DNA of 64,000 bases from Ypsolopha sequella (lineage: Eukaryota; Arthropoda; Insecta; Lepidoptera; Ypsolophidae). Below, piece after piece: positions 22,058 through 33,476 of this stretch; position 1 is the first letter of the stretch; each line of letters starts with the position of its first letter. Where the stretch lies: assembly GCA_934047225.1 (NCBI GenBank), contig OW203983.1, positions 2,852,001-2,916,000 of the forward strand, read 5' to 3'. The translations under genes and the position numbers were made by a program. The notes below the pieces were generated by a model that was given only the letters and a program-made list of their open reading frames with translations, was not told the DNA's origin and ran no database searches.

Positions 22058-22422
22058 GGTTTTCTTTTATATAGATAATTCTAAAACGTGAATTTTATGA
22101 TTCGGTGTTATTCATGTGAATCTGTGTAATTATCTGCCATCATTTCCATCGTACGTCGTCAGCCATTAAACATTATATTTGCTTAGTAAAAGCATTGCAA
22201 ATGTGAGTGAAGGAAAGAGAAAAATTATCCGAAGAATTTTTTGTGTTGGAGTTATTTAGTAGGTCGATAAATACGTTACTGATCAGAACACCCTGTACGC
22301 AGGAGCTTCATTAGCTCCGTCAACAATGTTTGGTATTATACGTATCTCGGATAAAATTCAGTTTCGGGAAAGAAGAACTTAAGCCTGGCTCAGTACGGTA
22401 AATACCGTACAATTAACATATA

Positions 22423-22689
22423 TACAAGGTGACTTTTCCATCATCGTCCAAATTTATACTGGAGGCTTGGTAAGTGATCAGCATCATGAATCGATAACAA
22501 TTTCTGTGAAATTCATATAATGAAATTTCGACTTCCCATAGTAATTCACTCCCAGTCCTGAGTGAATCACTATGGGGAGTCGTAATTTCATTTTATGAAT
22601 TCTACAAAAATCTTTATTGGTTCATGATGCTGATCACTTACCAAGGCTCAAGTATGAATTTGGACGATGTTCACAAATTCACCTTGTAT
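22423..22689. repeat. MITE, CAAGGTGA family
   Basis: Starts TACAAGGTGACTTTTCC and ends AAATTCACCTTGTA. Arms of about 120 bp pair through GTCCAAATTTATACTGGAGG and AAGTGATCAGCATCATGAA. The centre is CACTCCCAGTCCTGAGTGA. It lies in the likely 3' flank of ap. Confidence 0.85.
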
Positions 22690-24620
22690 TTTAATATTAT
22701 ACACCAAAACTATTGATGTATTATTTATTGACGAGTGTTATTTATAATTAAGGAGTATGTATACTAAATATAAATTAAGTGTAGAGTGAAGAAACGTAAT
22801 TTTTTAAGCTGAGTATCGTTGATGAGGTTCGCAGTGGTAACAACTTGTATTTTATATTTCGAATATTCCTGTGTTGGTATTTTTAATGATATGCGTATAT
22901 TTTATATCTGTAATATCAATAAAAACACGTGTGTGGACGTTATCAAAATACTTGGAAACTGGTTTACCACAAATTTTATTTTATTGACTATATACCAACT
23001 GTTTGGTCGATGTAAGTTTTGAAGTTATAAAGATCGATGCAGTGCTCTGCATAGCTAGCATTGTAGTAGATAGAGCGTGTATCTCTCCGATTAATTAATC
23101 TTAATTCAAGATGGCAGCCAATCCTATCGTTCTTTCTACTATTTAACTAATACTGTACCAAGAAATAAGCAAATTTTTCTGTTTTGACAAATCGAAAGAA
23201 GTACTTTTTTTTATTTGTTCTATCTTAAACGCGGATGGAGTCGCGGGCAAGGCAAATACTTATACTATAATACTTAACAAACTAATATCTGAATTTATTA
23301 GTTCAGTGAGTAATGACCGTAGAAAATAACAAAAAAATCACAATTTAGACATCACACCGTAATTCGCGTAGCTTAATTAAAAAAAGTTTTTTTTTTTAAT
23401 TTTTTTTTAGAGAATTTACGCGCTTTTAGATCAAAGTTTTCAATATTATGGTATTTAAATTAGTCATTATTTATTTATGATTTTTTAAAGAATTTCCGGA
23501 TGTTACGTCACATGACTCATTTTAGGCCTGATACTGAATGCGGACTTTTGCCTTGCTTGTAAAAAAAAAATCTGTCATCCACAGAGTACTATATTGCTAC
23601 ATCTGGCAATAAAAAATCAAACAACAACAACAACGGAACTATGTTGAGTGTTACCAACGCCTGCAAAAAAAACCCTAAACTGGTGCCTATTAATCACGTG
23701 ACGTATATTTGGCTGAAATTTAACGCCCTACCATCTCGGTTATTAAATTTAAAACGCAAATAAACTAGTCGTTCGCCACGAAATATGAACTCGCGATTCG
23801 ATCTTGACCGATTTGGCTCGAACTTAAAAATTCAAATTTCATGTCGTTCCGATCAACGATACTCTCGGACAAACACACAACAATTCATACATACATACAT
23901 ACATAATTATATTTGGTATCTCCCATGTATGATTGTCAATATTAATCCATCACAGAAATTGTTGTCATCAAAAATTATATTTATTTTAATAACGCGTTAC
24001 TTCATAACAAATAAAATTAACCGATCAATCTGGGATTTCGTAACAAGACAGCAACACTTACTGCGTTCAGTTATATTTATACTGTGACCCAGACATGGAC
24101 TTCATGTTCTGTTCTGTGACTCTGACAGTAATATTTTTTAACTTGATGGCAAGCGACACATTTCTATACAGCCTTCAGTCAAGTGACGTCACACGAAGGT
24201 CAAATGAAAGATGCAAGCTTTTTCGTAAAAATATTCATCATCATAAGGTTTTTCAGAACAAAAGTTCTAAAATACGGCTTATTAAACCTAAATCTCGAAA
24301 TGGTTTTCGAATTAACACACCTTAACATATTTTAATCTATGCGAATTGTGTGTACTGCTACAAAAATAATAGTTTTTATTTCAACGTATTTCCGGAGTTA
24401 TCACAATATGAAAACTAATGAAAACATCGCGCCGCACTGTAAACTTCAAACCTCGGTTCCGTCAGGTCAGTTAACTCATGACGTCACGTCTGCCTCAGTG
24501 TACGTAGAGAATCGGTCGTTTCAATTGTTGTTGAGTGATATTATTTATAATGGAGCACAGTTTTGACCGTGGTCAATCCGATAACTTGCCTATGATAGAT
24601 ACTATTACGTTTATTATACG
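22690..24620. other. No gene recognised
   Basis: A+T-rich. Two frames of 100 and 76 codons (23785-24325) show no domain or biased composition. (CATA)n near 23890 and several TGACGTCA-like words (24184, 24480) are the only notable features. Confidence 0.45.
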
Positions 24621-25440
24621 TTTTTAGGGTTCCATAGCACCTGAAAGGTACAAAAGGAATCTTTATGGTGAGACTCCGTTGTCCGTCCGTCCGTCCGTAA
24701 GTCACAGCCAGATAACTTTAGCACCGTTAAAGATAAAGGCTTGGGATTTGGCACAACAATTGCATTCATTTGCCCACACAACACGATATAAAAAAAAATT
24801 AAATATTTGAAATTGCTCGAAAAAAAATACAAGAAATACGGTATGGTTCAAAATACAATATGGATATTGAATTGTACACATTAAAAAGTTGATTAGAAAA
24901 ATACATACCATTTATATTTATTGGCTATGATTTCGGGAAATTTTTGAAAAACCACAAAAAAAATGATGTGCCCCTTATCTCCGAAACTGGTGGATCGAAA
25001 AATGTGAAAAAAATGATGATTATAGGTTAGGTAATAACTGGCCAATTACAGGAAAACTATAGCTATTAAAAAAAGTTGAACACGAATGAGAATTAAAAAA
25101 TAATAATAATAGTATTTTATAAAAATACAATATGTGTATCAAATTGTAGGTTTAACAATAAAATATTTTTACAAAGCTGATTGTAAAAAATATAAAGCTT
25201 GGCTATATTTACTTGCATCTATTTCGAGAAATCCTTATAAAATCACAAGAATTGTATCTCCTACCACTTATCTCCAAAACTAGTGAACCGAAAAATATGA
25301 AAAAACGTAAACATGCATGTTTACGTAAAGATTACAGGAAAAATATATCGGTTGGGAAATTTATGAACAAAATTCCTAAAACTGTCGAATTACGGAACCC
25401 TAGGTACGTCAGTCTGACTCGCACTTGACCGTTTTTTTTT
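24621..25440. repeat. GGGTTCCGTA-family element, copy A
   Basis: Bounded by TTTTTAGGGTTCCATAGCAC on the left and TTACGGAACCCTAGGTACG then CTCGCACTTGACCGTTTT on the right. Contains a (GTCC)n run at 24680. The inverted relative is at 41111-41730. Confidence 0.75.
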
Positions 25441-25726
25441 TCTTTTGATATAGATAGTTATCTAGTTTAACTATACCATCATTGCATTACACAATTTTTA
25501 TCGATTTTTTTTACTTCGCGACATGGTAACAAACTCTTTATTTTGTGATTCTTGTGTTGTGTTTGTACATTGAAGCACTGTATCATTGATCGCACTGACT
25601 GATGGAAACTATTTATTTATTTTGTAATTACGATCTTGTTATAATTCCTTTGATAATGCCAAAAAGGCAGAAACGAGATCTCTCGAGAACGAGATTGCAT
25701 TCCCTAGTTACAACCCCAATAACTGA

Positions 25727-25900
25727 TCTGCGGGTCTACCGGGTAATTCTCATTTTCATCAACATCAACTTGTGATTGAAATTTGACGTGCGTGCGACGA
25801 CGCCCGCCTAACATGCCATCTCTTTTGCACGCGTTGAATTTCGCATGCATTTGCTTGAAGTTGATACAAATGAGAATTACGCGGTAGAGCCCCTGCTACC
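25727..25900. repeat. Small MITE
   Basis: Ends GCGGGTCTACCGGGTAATTC and GAATTACGCGGTAGAGCCCC are imperfect inverted repeats that pair for about 40 bp, through CTCATTTTCATCAA, around a short centre. Confidence 0.65.
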
Positions 25901-26285
25901 TTTTCATTGTGTCTACAAGTGTAAAAGGGTTACTTTACCTGAAAAAAAAACAATGTTCATTTTTTTCCATACACACCTTCCTTTAACCAAAATTGTAAAA
26001 AACGAGATTTTTGAGATTACGCAATAACTGAGTTCTTGAGATATATCGCATATACCTAATATAAAAGACCTTATTTTTTTTTAACTTTCACTTTCTGTAT
26101 GTAAATAAAAAGGGATATTATTATGTACTGTAGATCATTTCTTAGTTCTTCTGTTCTGTAAGTTTGTACAAGAAACGATGATACTGTAAATATTGTGATA
26201 CTAGTCAAAAGTAAAATGTAATTGTGTAGCGAAAATAAACTAGACGAGAAAATTCCAAAATTCTACGTCTTATATACAATGTGTA
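25901..26285. other. No gene recognised
   Basis: A+T-rich spacer between two MITEs; no feature seen. Confidence 0.4.
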
Positions 26286-26286
26286 A

Positions 26287-26526
26287 CAGAAAGGTGTAAC
26301 CATATTTGAAGAGTTTATTCAGTCAATGGTTCAGAACAAATTTTACTATGGAGCAACCTCGAAATCTCGAAAAAAATCTGCCCTTCTATACATTTCGGCC
26401 GAGCGGCATTGCATTTTTCTATGAAACAGTAAAATTTTTTTTCGAGATACAGGCTTTGTTCCATAGTAAAAGTTGTTCTATACCATTGACTGAATATGCT
26501 CTTCAAATATGGTTACACCTTTCTGT
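26287..26526. repeat. MITE, AGAAAGGTGTAACC family, copy 1
   Basis: Ends ACAGAAAGGTGTAACCATAT and ATATGGTTACACCTTTCTGT are perfect inverted repeats. Arms of about 100 bp pair around a centre containing TTCGGCCGAGCGGCATTGCA. The second copy is at 58944-59396. Open frames on both strands result from the palindrome. Confidence 0.9.
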
Positions 26527-26722
26527 ACACGTTGTATAGTATCGGTATAAATAAGTAAATAGTACATTAAGTTATTAATTCTTAACTATTTAACTGTCCT
26601 ATAAGCAGAGATAGGAATTAGGTGTATTTTGAATTTGGAACTAAATGTTGACATGGATACAATATTTCTTCTCTGTTTTAATATAGCAGTTTGCTGCTAT
26701 ATGACGTTTGCGTCATCGATAA

Positions 26723-27000
26723 ATACAAGGTGAAATTTAATCAACCGCCTGAATTCATACTGGAGACTCGGCTAGTGATCAGGAACGAGGTTTACTACCA
26801 CTTTCTTGGAAATAGTAAAAAAAAAGTTTTTGCTCCCATTCACACTGGACTAGTTCAATTACAAATCCTGGGTATGGGCAGTATAGAAGCAAAAAAATTT
26901 TTTTTTTCGAATTTCACCTTACTGGTCGTTAAACATTGTTCCTGATCACTAACCGAGTCTCCAGTATGAATTCAGGCGGTTGATTAAATTTCACCTTATA
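26723..27000. repeat. MITE, CAAGGTGA family, GAATTCATACTGG subfamily
   Basis: Left arm ATACAAGGTGAAATTTAATC and right arm GATTAAATTTCACCTTATA are inverted. The arms agree with each other through CCTGAATTCATACTGGAGAC, so they give a good consensus for this subfamily. The copy at 34653 is compared with it. Confidence 0.85.
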
Positions 27001-27401
27001 TATTAATAAATAATAATTATAAGTACGAAAATTAATAAATATGGATCAGCCGATGAATATAACAATGTAACAAAACCGGGTTTGAATTCTAATTACGGGA
27101 AGATCCATATTAAAATCCACACAGCCTAATTTCGATATCTCTGCTTACAAGTATGCAAGTTCGTGGTAGTAGGTACATAAACTGGGGACATTACAGATAT
27201 AATATTACATTCCAAAAGTTAATTGATCTACCCAATTAGCTGCGGTGTGTTTATAGGGATAGCTCGCATGTTATTTAATATATTTGTAGGAATAACCATA
27301 TGTAATACGAATAATTTAATATATTACTCAAAAGTAAAGTTATTTGTTTCAATTGAAATATCCTGGTTTTCTGTTTACGAATTTATCTTCAGTTGTTTAT
27401 T

Positions 27402-27650
27402 GTAAGGTGACATCATTTATGAAGCCAAATTCATACTGAGGACTCTGTACGTCAAATGTATCAAAGTTTGATGACCCTTTTTGGGAAATTCGTTCTATTT
27501 CCTGTTTTCAACAAACGCAAGTCCAACCCTTATGAAACGGATAGCCAAAATATTATTTTTCAAATTTCGCAAAATATTTTAATGCTCCGTAACACTGATC
27601 ACTTACCAAGCCTCCAGTATGAATTTGGCTGAGTAATTTATGTCACCTTC
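27402..27650. repeat. MITE, CAAGGTGA family, diverged copy
   Basis: Begins GTAAGGTGACATCATTTATG and ends AATTTATGTCACCTT. The right arm keeps ACTGATCACTTACCAAGCC and CCAGTATGAATTTGGCTG. Confidence 0.75.
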
Positions 27651-27931
27651 ATTAGTTCCATGACTGACTGACGGACTGTCTAAACTACTAACGATATAAA
27701 CATGAAATTTGAAAAACGTATTCCAGGGATGAAGAGGGCCACTAACAAAGGATTTTAGGGGGTAAAACGGGGTAAATATTGTATCAGTTTAAAAAATTCC
27801 CATTACTTAACACCCCGTACTATATACCTAGTTTACAATTTACTCTCACACACTCATTTCACACACAACTTACAAACTATCTCTAATACAACACAAAATC
27901 GTACATTATTAACAATAAGTATCTTTATGTC

Positions 27932-28058
27932 TGTGGAAACAGTTAATTACGAAGATAAAATACCTTTTAGCATTATTGTTTATTTTCCAAAATCCAAGTC
28001 AAAGTCAAAGTGAAGTTATGAAGAATGTCTCTATGGCTTAAGGCCATAGAGCACTACG
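27932..28058 (-). repeat. 3' LTR
   Basis: 126 bp identical to the other LTR. The expected first base on the element's sense strand (T) is replaced by C at 28058, where the pol frame runs directly into the LTR. Confidence 0.9.
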
Positions 28059-28421
28059 AGACGTATGTGAAGGGTTATCCACCAAATCAAGTAGTTCTCT
28101 ATCATTATTTTGAGCGTTAGCGAGTTCTTTCCAATTTAAAGGTGTGCTGAGGGCTTCGACTCGAGAGAAAGCATCTGCGACAGCGTTGTCTTTTCCACTA
28201 ACATGTTGGATATCAGTTGTAAATTGGCCAATTAGTTCCAAGTATCTAAATTGTCTGGGAGAGCATTTGTCTAAATCTTGTTCAAAGGCATAGGTCAAAG
28301 GTTTGTGATCAGTAAATATTGTGAAAGGTCTACCTTCGAGCCAGTGTTTGAAGTGCTTTACTGATATGTAGATAGCCAGTAGTTCTTTGTCATAAGCACT
28401 ATATTTAATTTGTGACTTCAA
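28038..28421 (-). pseudogene. pol, RNase H continuation after a frameshift
   Basis: RNase H removes the RNA strand during reverse transcription. This frame, shifted relative to the RT frame at 28405-29982, carries YSAYDKELLAIYISVKHF and FTIFTDHKPLTYAF, typical of gypsy RNase H, then GKDNAVADAFSRVE. The next section, ELANAQNNDRELLDL, is the usual linker before the integrase zinc finger. Instead of integrase, the frame meets the 3' LTR after DNPSHTS and stops at 28038 inside it. The shift relative to RT falls at a run of seven A residues (minus strand, about 28425-28431), so a single-base slip is the simplest break. Confidence 0.88.
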
Positions 28422-29982
28422 GAGTTTTTTTGGAGAAGAATGTGAGTGGTTGCCAACCTTTTTCAGTGTATTGTTGAAGGACAGATCCTACAGCATGATC
28501 ACTTGCGTCCGTAAACAATGCTAGCTGAGATCCAGGGTCAGGGTGTGATAATTCCACAATTGAAGATAAGCTATCTTTGCATTTCTGAAAAGCTGCATTG
28601 CTGTCTTCAGTCCAAGCAAGCGTGTCGTTTCCTTTAACGCCATTTTTAAGCAAATCGTGCAGTGGAGATTGTATTTCTGCGGCGTGTTTAAGAAACCGTC
28701 TGTAAAAATTCAACGCTCCAAGAAAACGGCGCAGAGATTTAACAGTCGTAGGCTTGGGATAGTCTTTTATATATGTGACTTTGTCAGAAGGAGGAACTAT
28801 ACCATTGGCAGAGATTTTGTAGCCAAGAAATTCAATCTCGTTTTGGCCAAACTGACTTTTTCCTACATTTAGCACAAGTCCAAATTCAGAGAGACGTTTG
28901 AAGAGTGTTTTTAGATGTTCAAGGTGCTCGTTTAGGTTCTGTGAAGCCACCAAAACGTCATCTATGTACGGAAAAACGAATTCTAGGCCTCTTGTGGCTG
29001 TATCTATGAATCGTTGAAAGGTCTGACTAGCATTTCTCAATCCAAATGGCATTTTTATGAATTCGAATAATCCAAACGGCGTCGTGATGGCTGTTTTGGC
29101 TATGTCTTCAGTTGCCATTGGAAGTTGATTGAATGCGCTTAAGAGATCTATTTTGCTAAAGATGGTTTTACCTTTCAGATTGTGAGCAAAGTCTTCAATG
29201 TAGCGCAATGGATAGCGGTCTGGTTCTGTGCGTGCGTTAAGAGCTCGGTAATCTCCGCATGGTCTCCATCCTCCATCCTTTTTAGGGGCCATGTGAAGTG
29301 GTGATGACCAGGCACTGTCAGAAGGTCGAATGATTCCATCTGATAACATTTTGTCAAAAGTTTTCTTTGCAACAACGAATTTGTCTGGAGCTAGTCTTCG
29401 GGCTTTATAAGCAACAGGAGGACCAGGTGTGACACGAATGTAATGTTTAATATTGTGGTTTTCATGGTTCAATTTACATTCAGGTCTTGTTATTTCTGGA
29501 TATTGTTGTAAAAGTCGATGAAACATTGTATCTCCATGAATAGTTTTGACACATGTCATTGTCTCATTCGTTGCTGTTAGACAAGATGTGGAAATGCCAG
29601 TCATTGGATCAAGAAGTTTATGATTTTTAAGGTCGATAAGTAGGTTGTAGTGCGCAATAAGATCTGCACCAAATATAGGACGTGTAACATCAGCAATAAC
29701 AAAACGCCAAGAAAGTTCTCTTCGAAGTCCTAAATTCAATGTGATGGTCAGAAGTCCATACGTGTTGATAGGAGTGCCATTTGCAGCAAACACTTGATAA
29801 GCAGTTTGTTTAGTGACTTTACGTTTAATCATGCTTTTAGGGAAAACGCAAATATCAGATCCCGAGTCGATTAAATATTGTACTCCAGTGCTGTTGTCCA
29901 TGATAAATAGGCGGCGGCTTTGCGATGGGGAGTCATCCGCCGCTGCTAATGACTCTCGCGATCGTTTTTTTGGTAAGAGCAA
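28405..29982 (-). CDS. pol: protease, reverse transcriptase and start of RNase H
   Basis: The 525-codon frame encodes an aspartic protease that would cut the polyprotein ([13 protein letters not shown], residues 36-48, catalytic Asp 39), closed by [22 protein letters not shown] (104-125, a typical boundary). Reverse transcriptase follows: [20 protein letters not shown] (227-244), [15 protein letters not shown] (275-289, first catalytic Asp), [18 protein letters not shown] (302-319) and YIDD (339-342). FLGYKI and FYRRF fit the thumb and connection. RNase H begins at [13 protein letters not shown] (487-499) but the frame ends soon after KKTLE. It overlaps gag by 37 bp in the -1 frame, as expected for programmed frameshifting in this group; the given start is only the first Met of the open frame. 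Confidence 0.95.
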   Translation of the reverse strand: MLLPKKRSRESLAAADDSPSQSRRLFIMDNSTGVQYLIDSGSDICVFPKSMIKRKVTKQTAYQVFAANGTPINTYGLLTITLNLGLRRELSWRFVIADVTRPIFGADLIAHYNLLIDLKNHKLLDPMTGISTSCLTATNETMTCVKTIHGDTMFHRLLQQYPEITRPECKLNHENHNIKHYIRVTPGPPVAYKARRLAPDKFVVAKKTFDKMLSDGIIRPSDSAWSSPLHMAPKKDGGWRPCGDYRALNARTEPDRYPLRYIEDFAHNLKGKTIFSKIDLLSAFNQLPMATEDIAKTAITTPFGLFEFIKMPFGLRNASQTFQRFIDTATRGLEFVFPYIDDVLVASQNLNEHLEHLKTLFKRLSEFGLVLNVGKSQFGQNEIEFLGYKISANGIVPPSDKVTYIKDYPKPTTVKSLRRFLGALNFYRRFLKHAAEIQSPLHDLLKNGVKGNDTLAWTEDSNAAFQKCKDSLSSIVELSHPDPGSQLALFTDASDHAVGSVLQQYTEKGWQPLTFFSKKTLEVTN

Positions 29983-30761
29983 GGAGTAATGCAGTTTTTG
30001 GCTTTATTTCCAAAATTATAGTGATACCAGCAAATACGGGAACTATCACGAGAGCGAGATCGAGAACGTGAACGAGTTCTGAGTTGATTGTTGACTCTTC
30101 CATCATTATTTTGTTGCCACTTCAAAAGGCTTTCTACCATGATTGTTAATTTTGACACTTGAGCTTGTAGACTTTCATCTGATGCATTGGATGAGGACGG
30201 TAAAGCAGTTTGTGCCGAGCAGCCGTACGTTTGAGGAATAATGTCAATTATTTTGTCAGCCATGATTCCTAAATCATCAAGTGTGGTAGTATCGGGTTGA
30301 GATGCTATGACAATTTGGAGATGTTGTGGAAGTCTTTTTGCCCAGATAGATTTAATAATGTCATTGGAAACTGCGTATCCAGCCAAGTTTATGAGTGTTC
30401 GCAGAAATTGAGATGGTCTTCTATCACCTAATTCTTCTTTTTCAAGAAGTTTTTCAACTTTTTGTTCCTTTGAATCGGAAAATCGAGAAATCAGTGTTGT
30501 CTTCAATGTCGTGTAGGGATTGACAGGCGGCGATTCCATGAGTTTTTCTACTTGTGAAGCGCTTTCTTCATCCAGATAGGATATGGCGTGATAAAACTTG
30601 GTCTCTTCTTTTGTTATGTTTGCCAAATGGAACTGCGCTTCTAACACTGCAAACCATGATGTTGGTTGTCTCGCCCAGAATCGTGGAATGTGGATTGGGC
30701 GTTTGGAATTGGCTTCCACGGTTCCTTCAGGAGCATTTTCGGTATTAGGCATTGTTGTCAA
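29946..30761 (-). CDS. gag: gag-like structural protein
   Basis: Gag assembles the particle in which reverse transcription takes place. The 271-codon frame starts with ATG at 30761, about 120 bp inside the 5' LTR. Residues 24-60 ([21 protein letters not shown]) and 75-190 ([40 protein letters not shown]) fit the capsid region of insect gypsy elements. A (RS)n tract near residues 231-242 precedes [18 protein letters not shown], a single cysteine-rich knuckle of the form C-W-Y-H-x2-F-G-x3-x2-C-x3-C found in these elements and likely to bind RNA. The stop lies within the pol overlap. The frame is intact. Confidence 0.93.
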   Translation of the reverse strand: MTTMPNTENAPEGTVEANSKRPIHIPRFWARQPTSWFAVLEAQFHLANITKEETKFYHAISYLDEESASQVEKLMESPPVNPYTTLKTTLISRFSDSKEQKVEKLLEKEELGDRRPSQFLRTLINLAGYAVSNDIIKSIWAKRLPQHLQIVIASQPDTTTLDDLGIMADKIIDIIPQTYGCSAQTALPSSSNASDESLQAQVSKLTIMVESLLKWQQNNDGRVNNQLRTRSRSRSRSRDSSRICWYHYNFGNKAKNCITPCSYQKNDRESH

Positions 30762-30860
30762 AAATGTTGGTTTCGTGAAAGTTCCGAAATTTTTTTATTG
30801 ACAAAATGCGTTTTATTTATGGCGAATATATTTGATACCTGTGATTGATGTTGATAATGC

Positions 30861-30879
30861 GGTTCTTCAAGGGTCACCA
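30861..30879 (-). other. Probable primer-binding site
   Basis: One base inside the 5' LTR the sense strand reads TGGTGACCCTTGAAG, starting with TGG as required to pair with a tRNA 3' CCA end. The tRNA was not identified. Confidence 0.6.
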
Positions 30880-30880
30880 G

Positions 30881-31007
30881 TGTGGAAACAGTTAATTACG
30901 AAGATAAAATACCTTTTAGCATTATTGTTTATTTTCCAAAATCCAAGTCAAAGTCAAAGTGAAGTTATGAAGAATGTCTCTATGGCTTAAGGCCATAGAG
31001 CACTACA
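30881..31007 (-). repeat. 5' LTR
   Basis: 127 bp, with TG...CA ends on the + strand (TGTGGAAACAG...GCACTACA). Contains a short palindrome TATGGCTTAAGGCCATA. Identity with the other LTR indicates recent integration. Confidence 0.93.
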
Positions 31008-31330
31008 ATGTCATACTCATGTAAATAAGTAGATTTTATATTGTTTTATTATATAAATATGATATACCTATTAAGCTTATTAGACTGTAAATTAACGTCT
31101 AAATTTCTTTATGTTGAAATATATTTTGGAAGGAGCCTAGTTTCCACTACACAAGGAAACTTTCTGTGGGAACTAGAGTTTTAATAATTTAGGTAACTTA
31201 TTTTGAAATAAAGAAATTTTCATTTTCATTCAATTCATTCATTGAATAGTCCGTTACTATTCAAATCTGGAAACCAGCACCAACTTTTAGTAAGATGTTA
31301 AGTAGGATCAAAAGATCCTAAAACCACTAT

Positions 31331-32043
31331 TAGACAAAATTGCGTCGTACATTTTTTTCAAGTCATGACGTCATCATAATGGTGGCGGTTGCAGTTTCTA
31401 ATCTTTTGTAATAATTTAAAAAGGGAATTAGTAATGTGGGGAATCAAATAAAGGTAGTTAAATTCTTCCTAATCAATATACGTATCATAAAAAAGTAGAA
31501 CTCCAGTTTGCCTGTCCATACTTAATAAAAATTAAATTTTTTGATTTTAATTACCTTGTATTTGATACCCCAATCCACACATTCCCTTTTGATACTTTGA
31601 GATATATATTATATATACATATATCGTCACGACGAATACCAGAGCAGGTGTCAGAGGTGTTCCGAGTGTGAACTGTGAAATGCAGTCCACACTCGGTACA
31701 CCCGCGGTTCACCGACGATTATTACGTACCAACGTGATGAGTGGTGAGCTGTTTCGCCGCAATTCGAGCACAATTATGTGCTTTTTAGGGTATGCATGCA
31801 CGTTTCCTTTCGATGTTTTCCTTCACATGCATTCAGCATGTGGTAAGACGCACATAAGTTCCGAAAAGCTCATTGGTGCATGCCCGACCGGGGATCGAAC
31901 CTGTATCTCAAGATTGAGAGGCTAGCGTTCTACCCCTGAGCTCCACCCGCTTTATGAGATATTAAAAGATTAGAAATTGCAGCTGACACCATACTGATGA
32001 CGTCATAACTGTAAAAAATTACGTATAGTGCGCAATTTTGTCT
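31331..32043. repeat. MITE with long inverted arms, interrupted by a SINE
   Basis: Left end AGACAAAATTGCG...CATGACGTCATCA pairs with right end TGATGACGTCATAAC...CGCAATTTTGTCT. Pairing continues through TTCTAATCTTTT and, beyond the SINE, through GGGAAT...CCCC. Arms are about 130 bp. The right arm is split by the SINE at 31606-31954. Confidence 0.8.
31606..31954 (-). mobile_element. tRNA-derived SINE
   Basis: On the minus strand it starts AGCGGGTGGAGCTCAGGGG (A-box region) with the B box GGTTCGATCCC at about 31886-31896. The body holds GTGAAGGAAAACATCGAAAG, a block common to Lepidoptera SINEs. An 8-bp duplication, TGAGATAT, flanks it (31598-31605 and 31955-31962). The tail is TA-rich. Frames in it are not genes. 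Confidence 0.85.
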
Positions 32044-32117
32044 TATGTTAATTTTATGGTCTTTTTAACGTACTTAGTAGATGCTAGTGATTGTTGGCAC
32101 TTGGTGGAATTTATAAA

Positions 32118-32474
32118 ACATTGTTTTTAAAAAAACACTTGTACTTATCCACATATTACATATAACTTTAATATGCCCGACCGGTTTCGCTGTAAAACTA
32201 GGGCCTTTTACACATCCTAACCAACAAATAAATTATATACACTACAACCATGTCTAAAATGACGTGCAATAAATGAATGTTTCATGTCTAAAATGACGTG
32301 CAATAAATGAATGTTTCATTTATTGCACGTCATTTTAGACATGGTTGCAGTGTATATTATTTATGTGTTGGTTAGGATGTGTAAAAGGCCCTAGTTTTAC
32401 AGCGAAACCGGTCGGGCATATTAAAGTTATATGTAATATGTGGATAAGTACAAGTGTTTTTTTAAAAACAATGT
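32118..32474. repeat. Palindrome with a 3-nt loop
   Basis: The left arm, 32118-32311, and right arm, 32315-32474, are near-perfect inverted copies around TGT (32312-32314). The left arm is 34 bp longer because TGTCTAAAATGACGTGCAAT...TTCA is duplicated in tandem. A GCCCGACCGGTTTCGCTG block lies in each arm. Confidence 0.93.
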
Positions 32475-32862
32475 TATGGTCTTTTAATCCTATAGTTGGT
32501 GCTGGTTTCCGGATTTGAACTCCTTGAGGGAGAATGTACCGTAAAAGAAAAGAATATTATGTGAACTACATTTGGAGCATCTCCGGCCACACTCCTATCC
32601 AATAAATAAGTCTCCATATTATAGATAAGGCCCGATGGTCTAATTAAAATATAGGTTGTAGGTAATAAATCTGCCAACGCTATGTTAACAAGCGGTTGTG
32701 TGAAGAGGTCGCATTGTGCGAATTTCGGTAGCCCTTTGTTCTCTATTTTGTCGATGAATCAGGAATAATGGCGTCTCTGCTCTGTTCTATGACGCACCTT
32801 GAATTCTTAAAAAAATAATATCGACCAATATTCTCGATCAAGGCTTCGGGGAGCCCACAGAT

Positions 32863-33091
32863 ATACAAGGTGACTTTTTGATCATCGCCCAAATTCATAC
32901 TGGAGGCTTGATAAGTGATCAGTATCTTGGATCAATAACAATTTTTGTGAAATTCTCCCGGGTGAATCATATATGGGGAGTCGAAATTTCATTTTATGAA
33001 TTTCACAAAAATTTGTTATTGATCCAAGATACTGATCACTTATCAAGCCTCCTGTATGAATTTGGACGATGATCAAAAATTCATCTTGTAT
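32863..33091. repeat. MITE, CAAGGTGA family
   Basis: Starts ATACAAGGTGACTTTTTGAT and ends AAAATTCATCTTGTAT. Arms of about 105 bp pair through TTGATAAGTGATCAGTATC and GGATCAATAACAATTTTTGT. Mirror-like frames on both strands reflect the palindrome. Confidence 0.88.
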
Positions 33092-33313
33092 ATCAATACC
33101 ACACATGTCAGTGGACGAGCTAAACCTTAGAGCATGTACCAAAGCAAAACAGAACGGAATATATCAATAATACTGCTAAACTAACAACAGATTTAAAAGG
33201 CGGCGGTATTTATACAACAGGTTTAAATTAGTTTTTTCGAGAAAATAATTTTATGAGAAATGTTTTATTTTTTTTAATCGTAAAACCTACATTTCTTAGC
33301 AGCTATTAAAGTC

Positions 33314-33476
33314 AATTCTGAAGGCTTTAATTTTAGTTTTAGTGCTGTCAAAGCTTAAAAATTTCCAAAGAAATTTAGCTTCTAATCCCAACTCTTAAGG
33401 ACTATTTTGTATCGAAGAAAATTTAGTTTTGACAACATTAAAACTAAAATTAAAGCCTTCAGAATCGGCTTTAATA
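33314..33476. repeat. MITE, AAAGCC...GGCTTTA family, copy 2
   Basis: Ends ATTCTGAAGGCTTTAATTTT and AAAATTAAAGCCTTCAGAAT are perfect inverted repeats; the centre holds GGACTATTTTGTATCGAAG. The best copy of the family in the window. Confidence 0.85.

Larger units (their letters stand above)
27932..31007 (-). mobile_element. Ty3/gypsy LTR retrotransposon lacking integrase
   Basis: The element runs on the minus strand. LTRs at 30881-31007 (5') and 27932-28058 (3') are identical over 126 bp. The outer ends fit the TG...CA rule. Flanking 5-bp duplications ATGTC (27927-27931 and 31008-31012) mark the insertion. A likely primer-binding site is at 30862-30879. gag, protease, RT and RNase H are present; no integrase codons exist between RNase H and the 3' LTR. 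Confidence 0.95.

Noticed and set aside
23785..24325. Two adjacent + frames as a possible gene
   Set aside because: No domain, unfavourable composition and no splice or poly(A) context.
31860..31954. Minus-strand tRNA gene
   Set aside because: It has a perfect B box but no proper anticodon stem, and it is the head of a SINE with its own target duplication.
32882..33142. Similar protein frames on opposite strands of one locus (MIIAQIHTGG... on + and related wording on minus)
   Set aside because: A direct result of the MITE palindrome.
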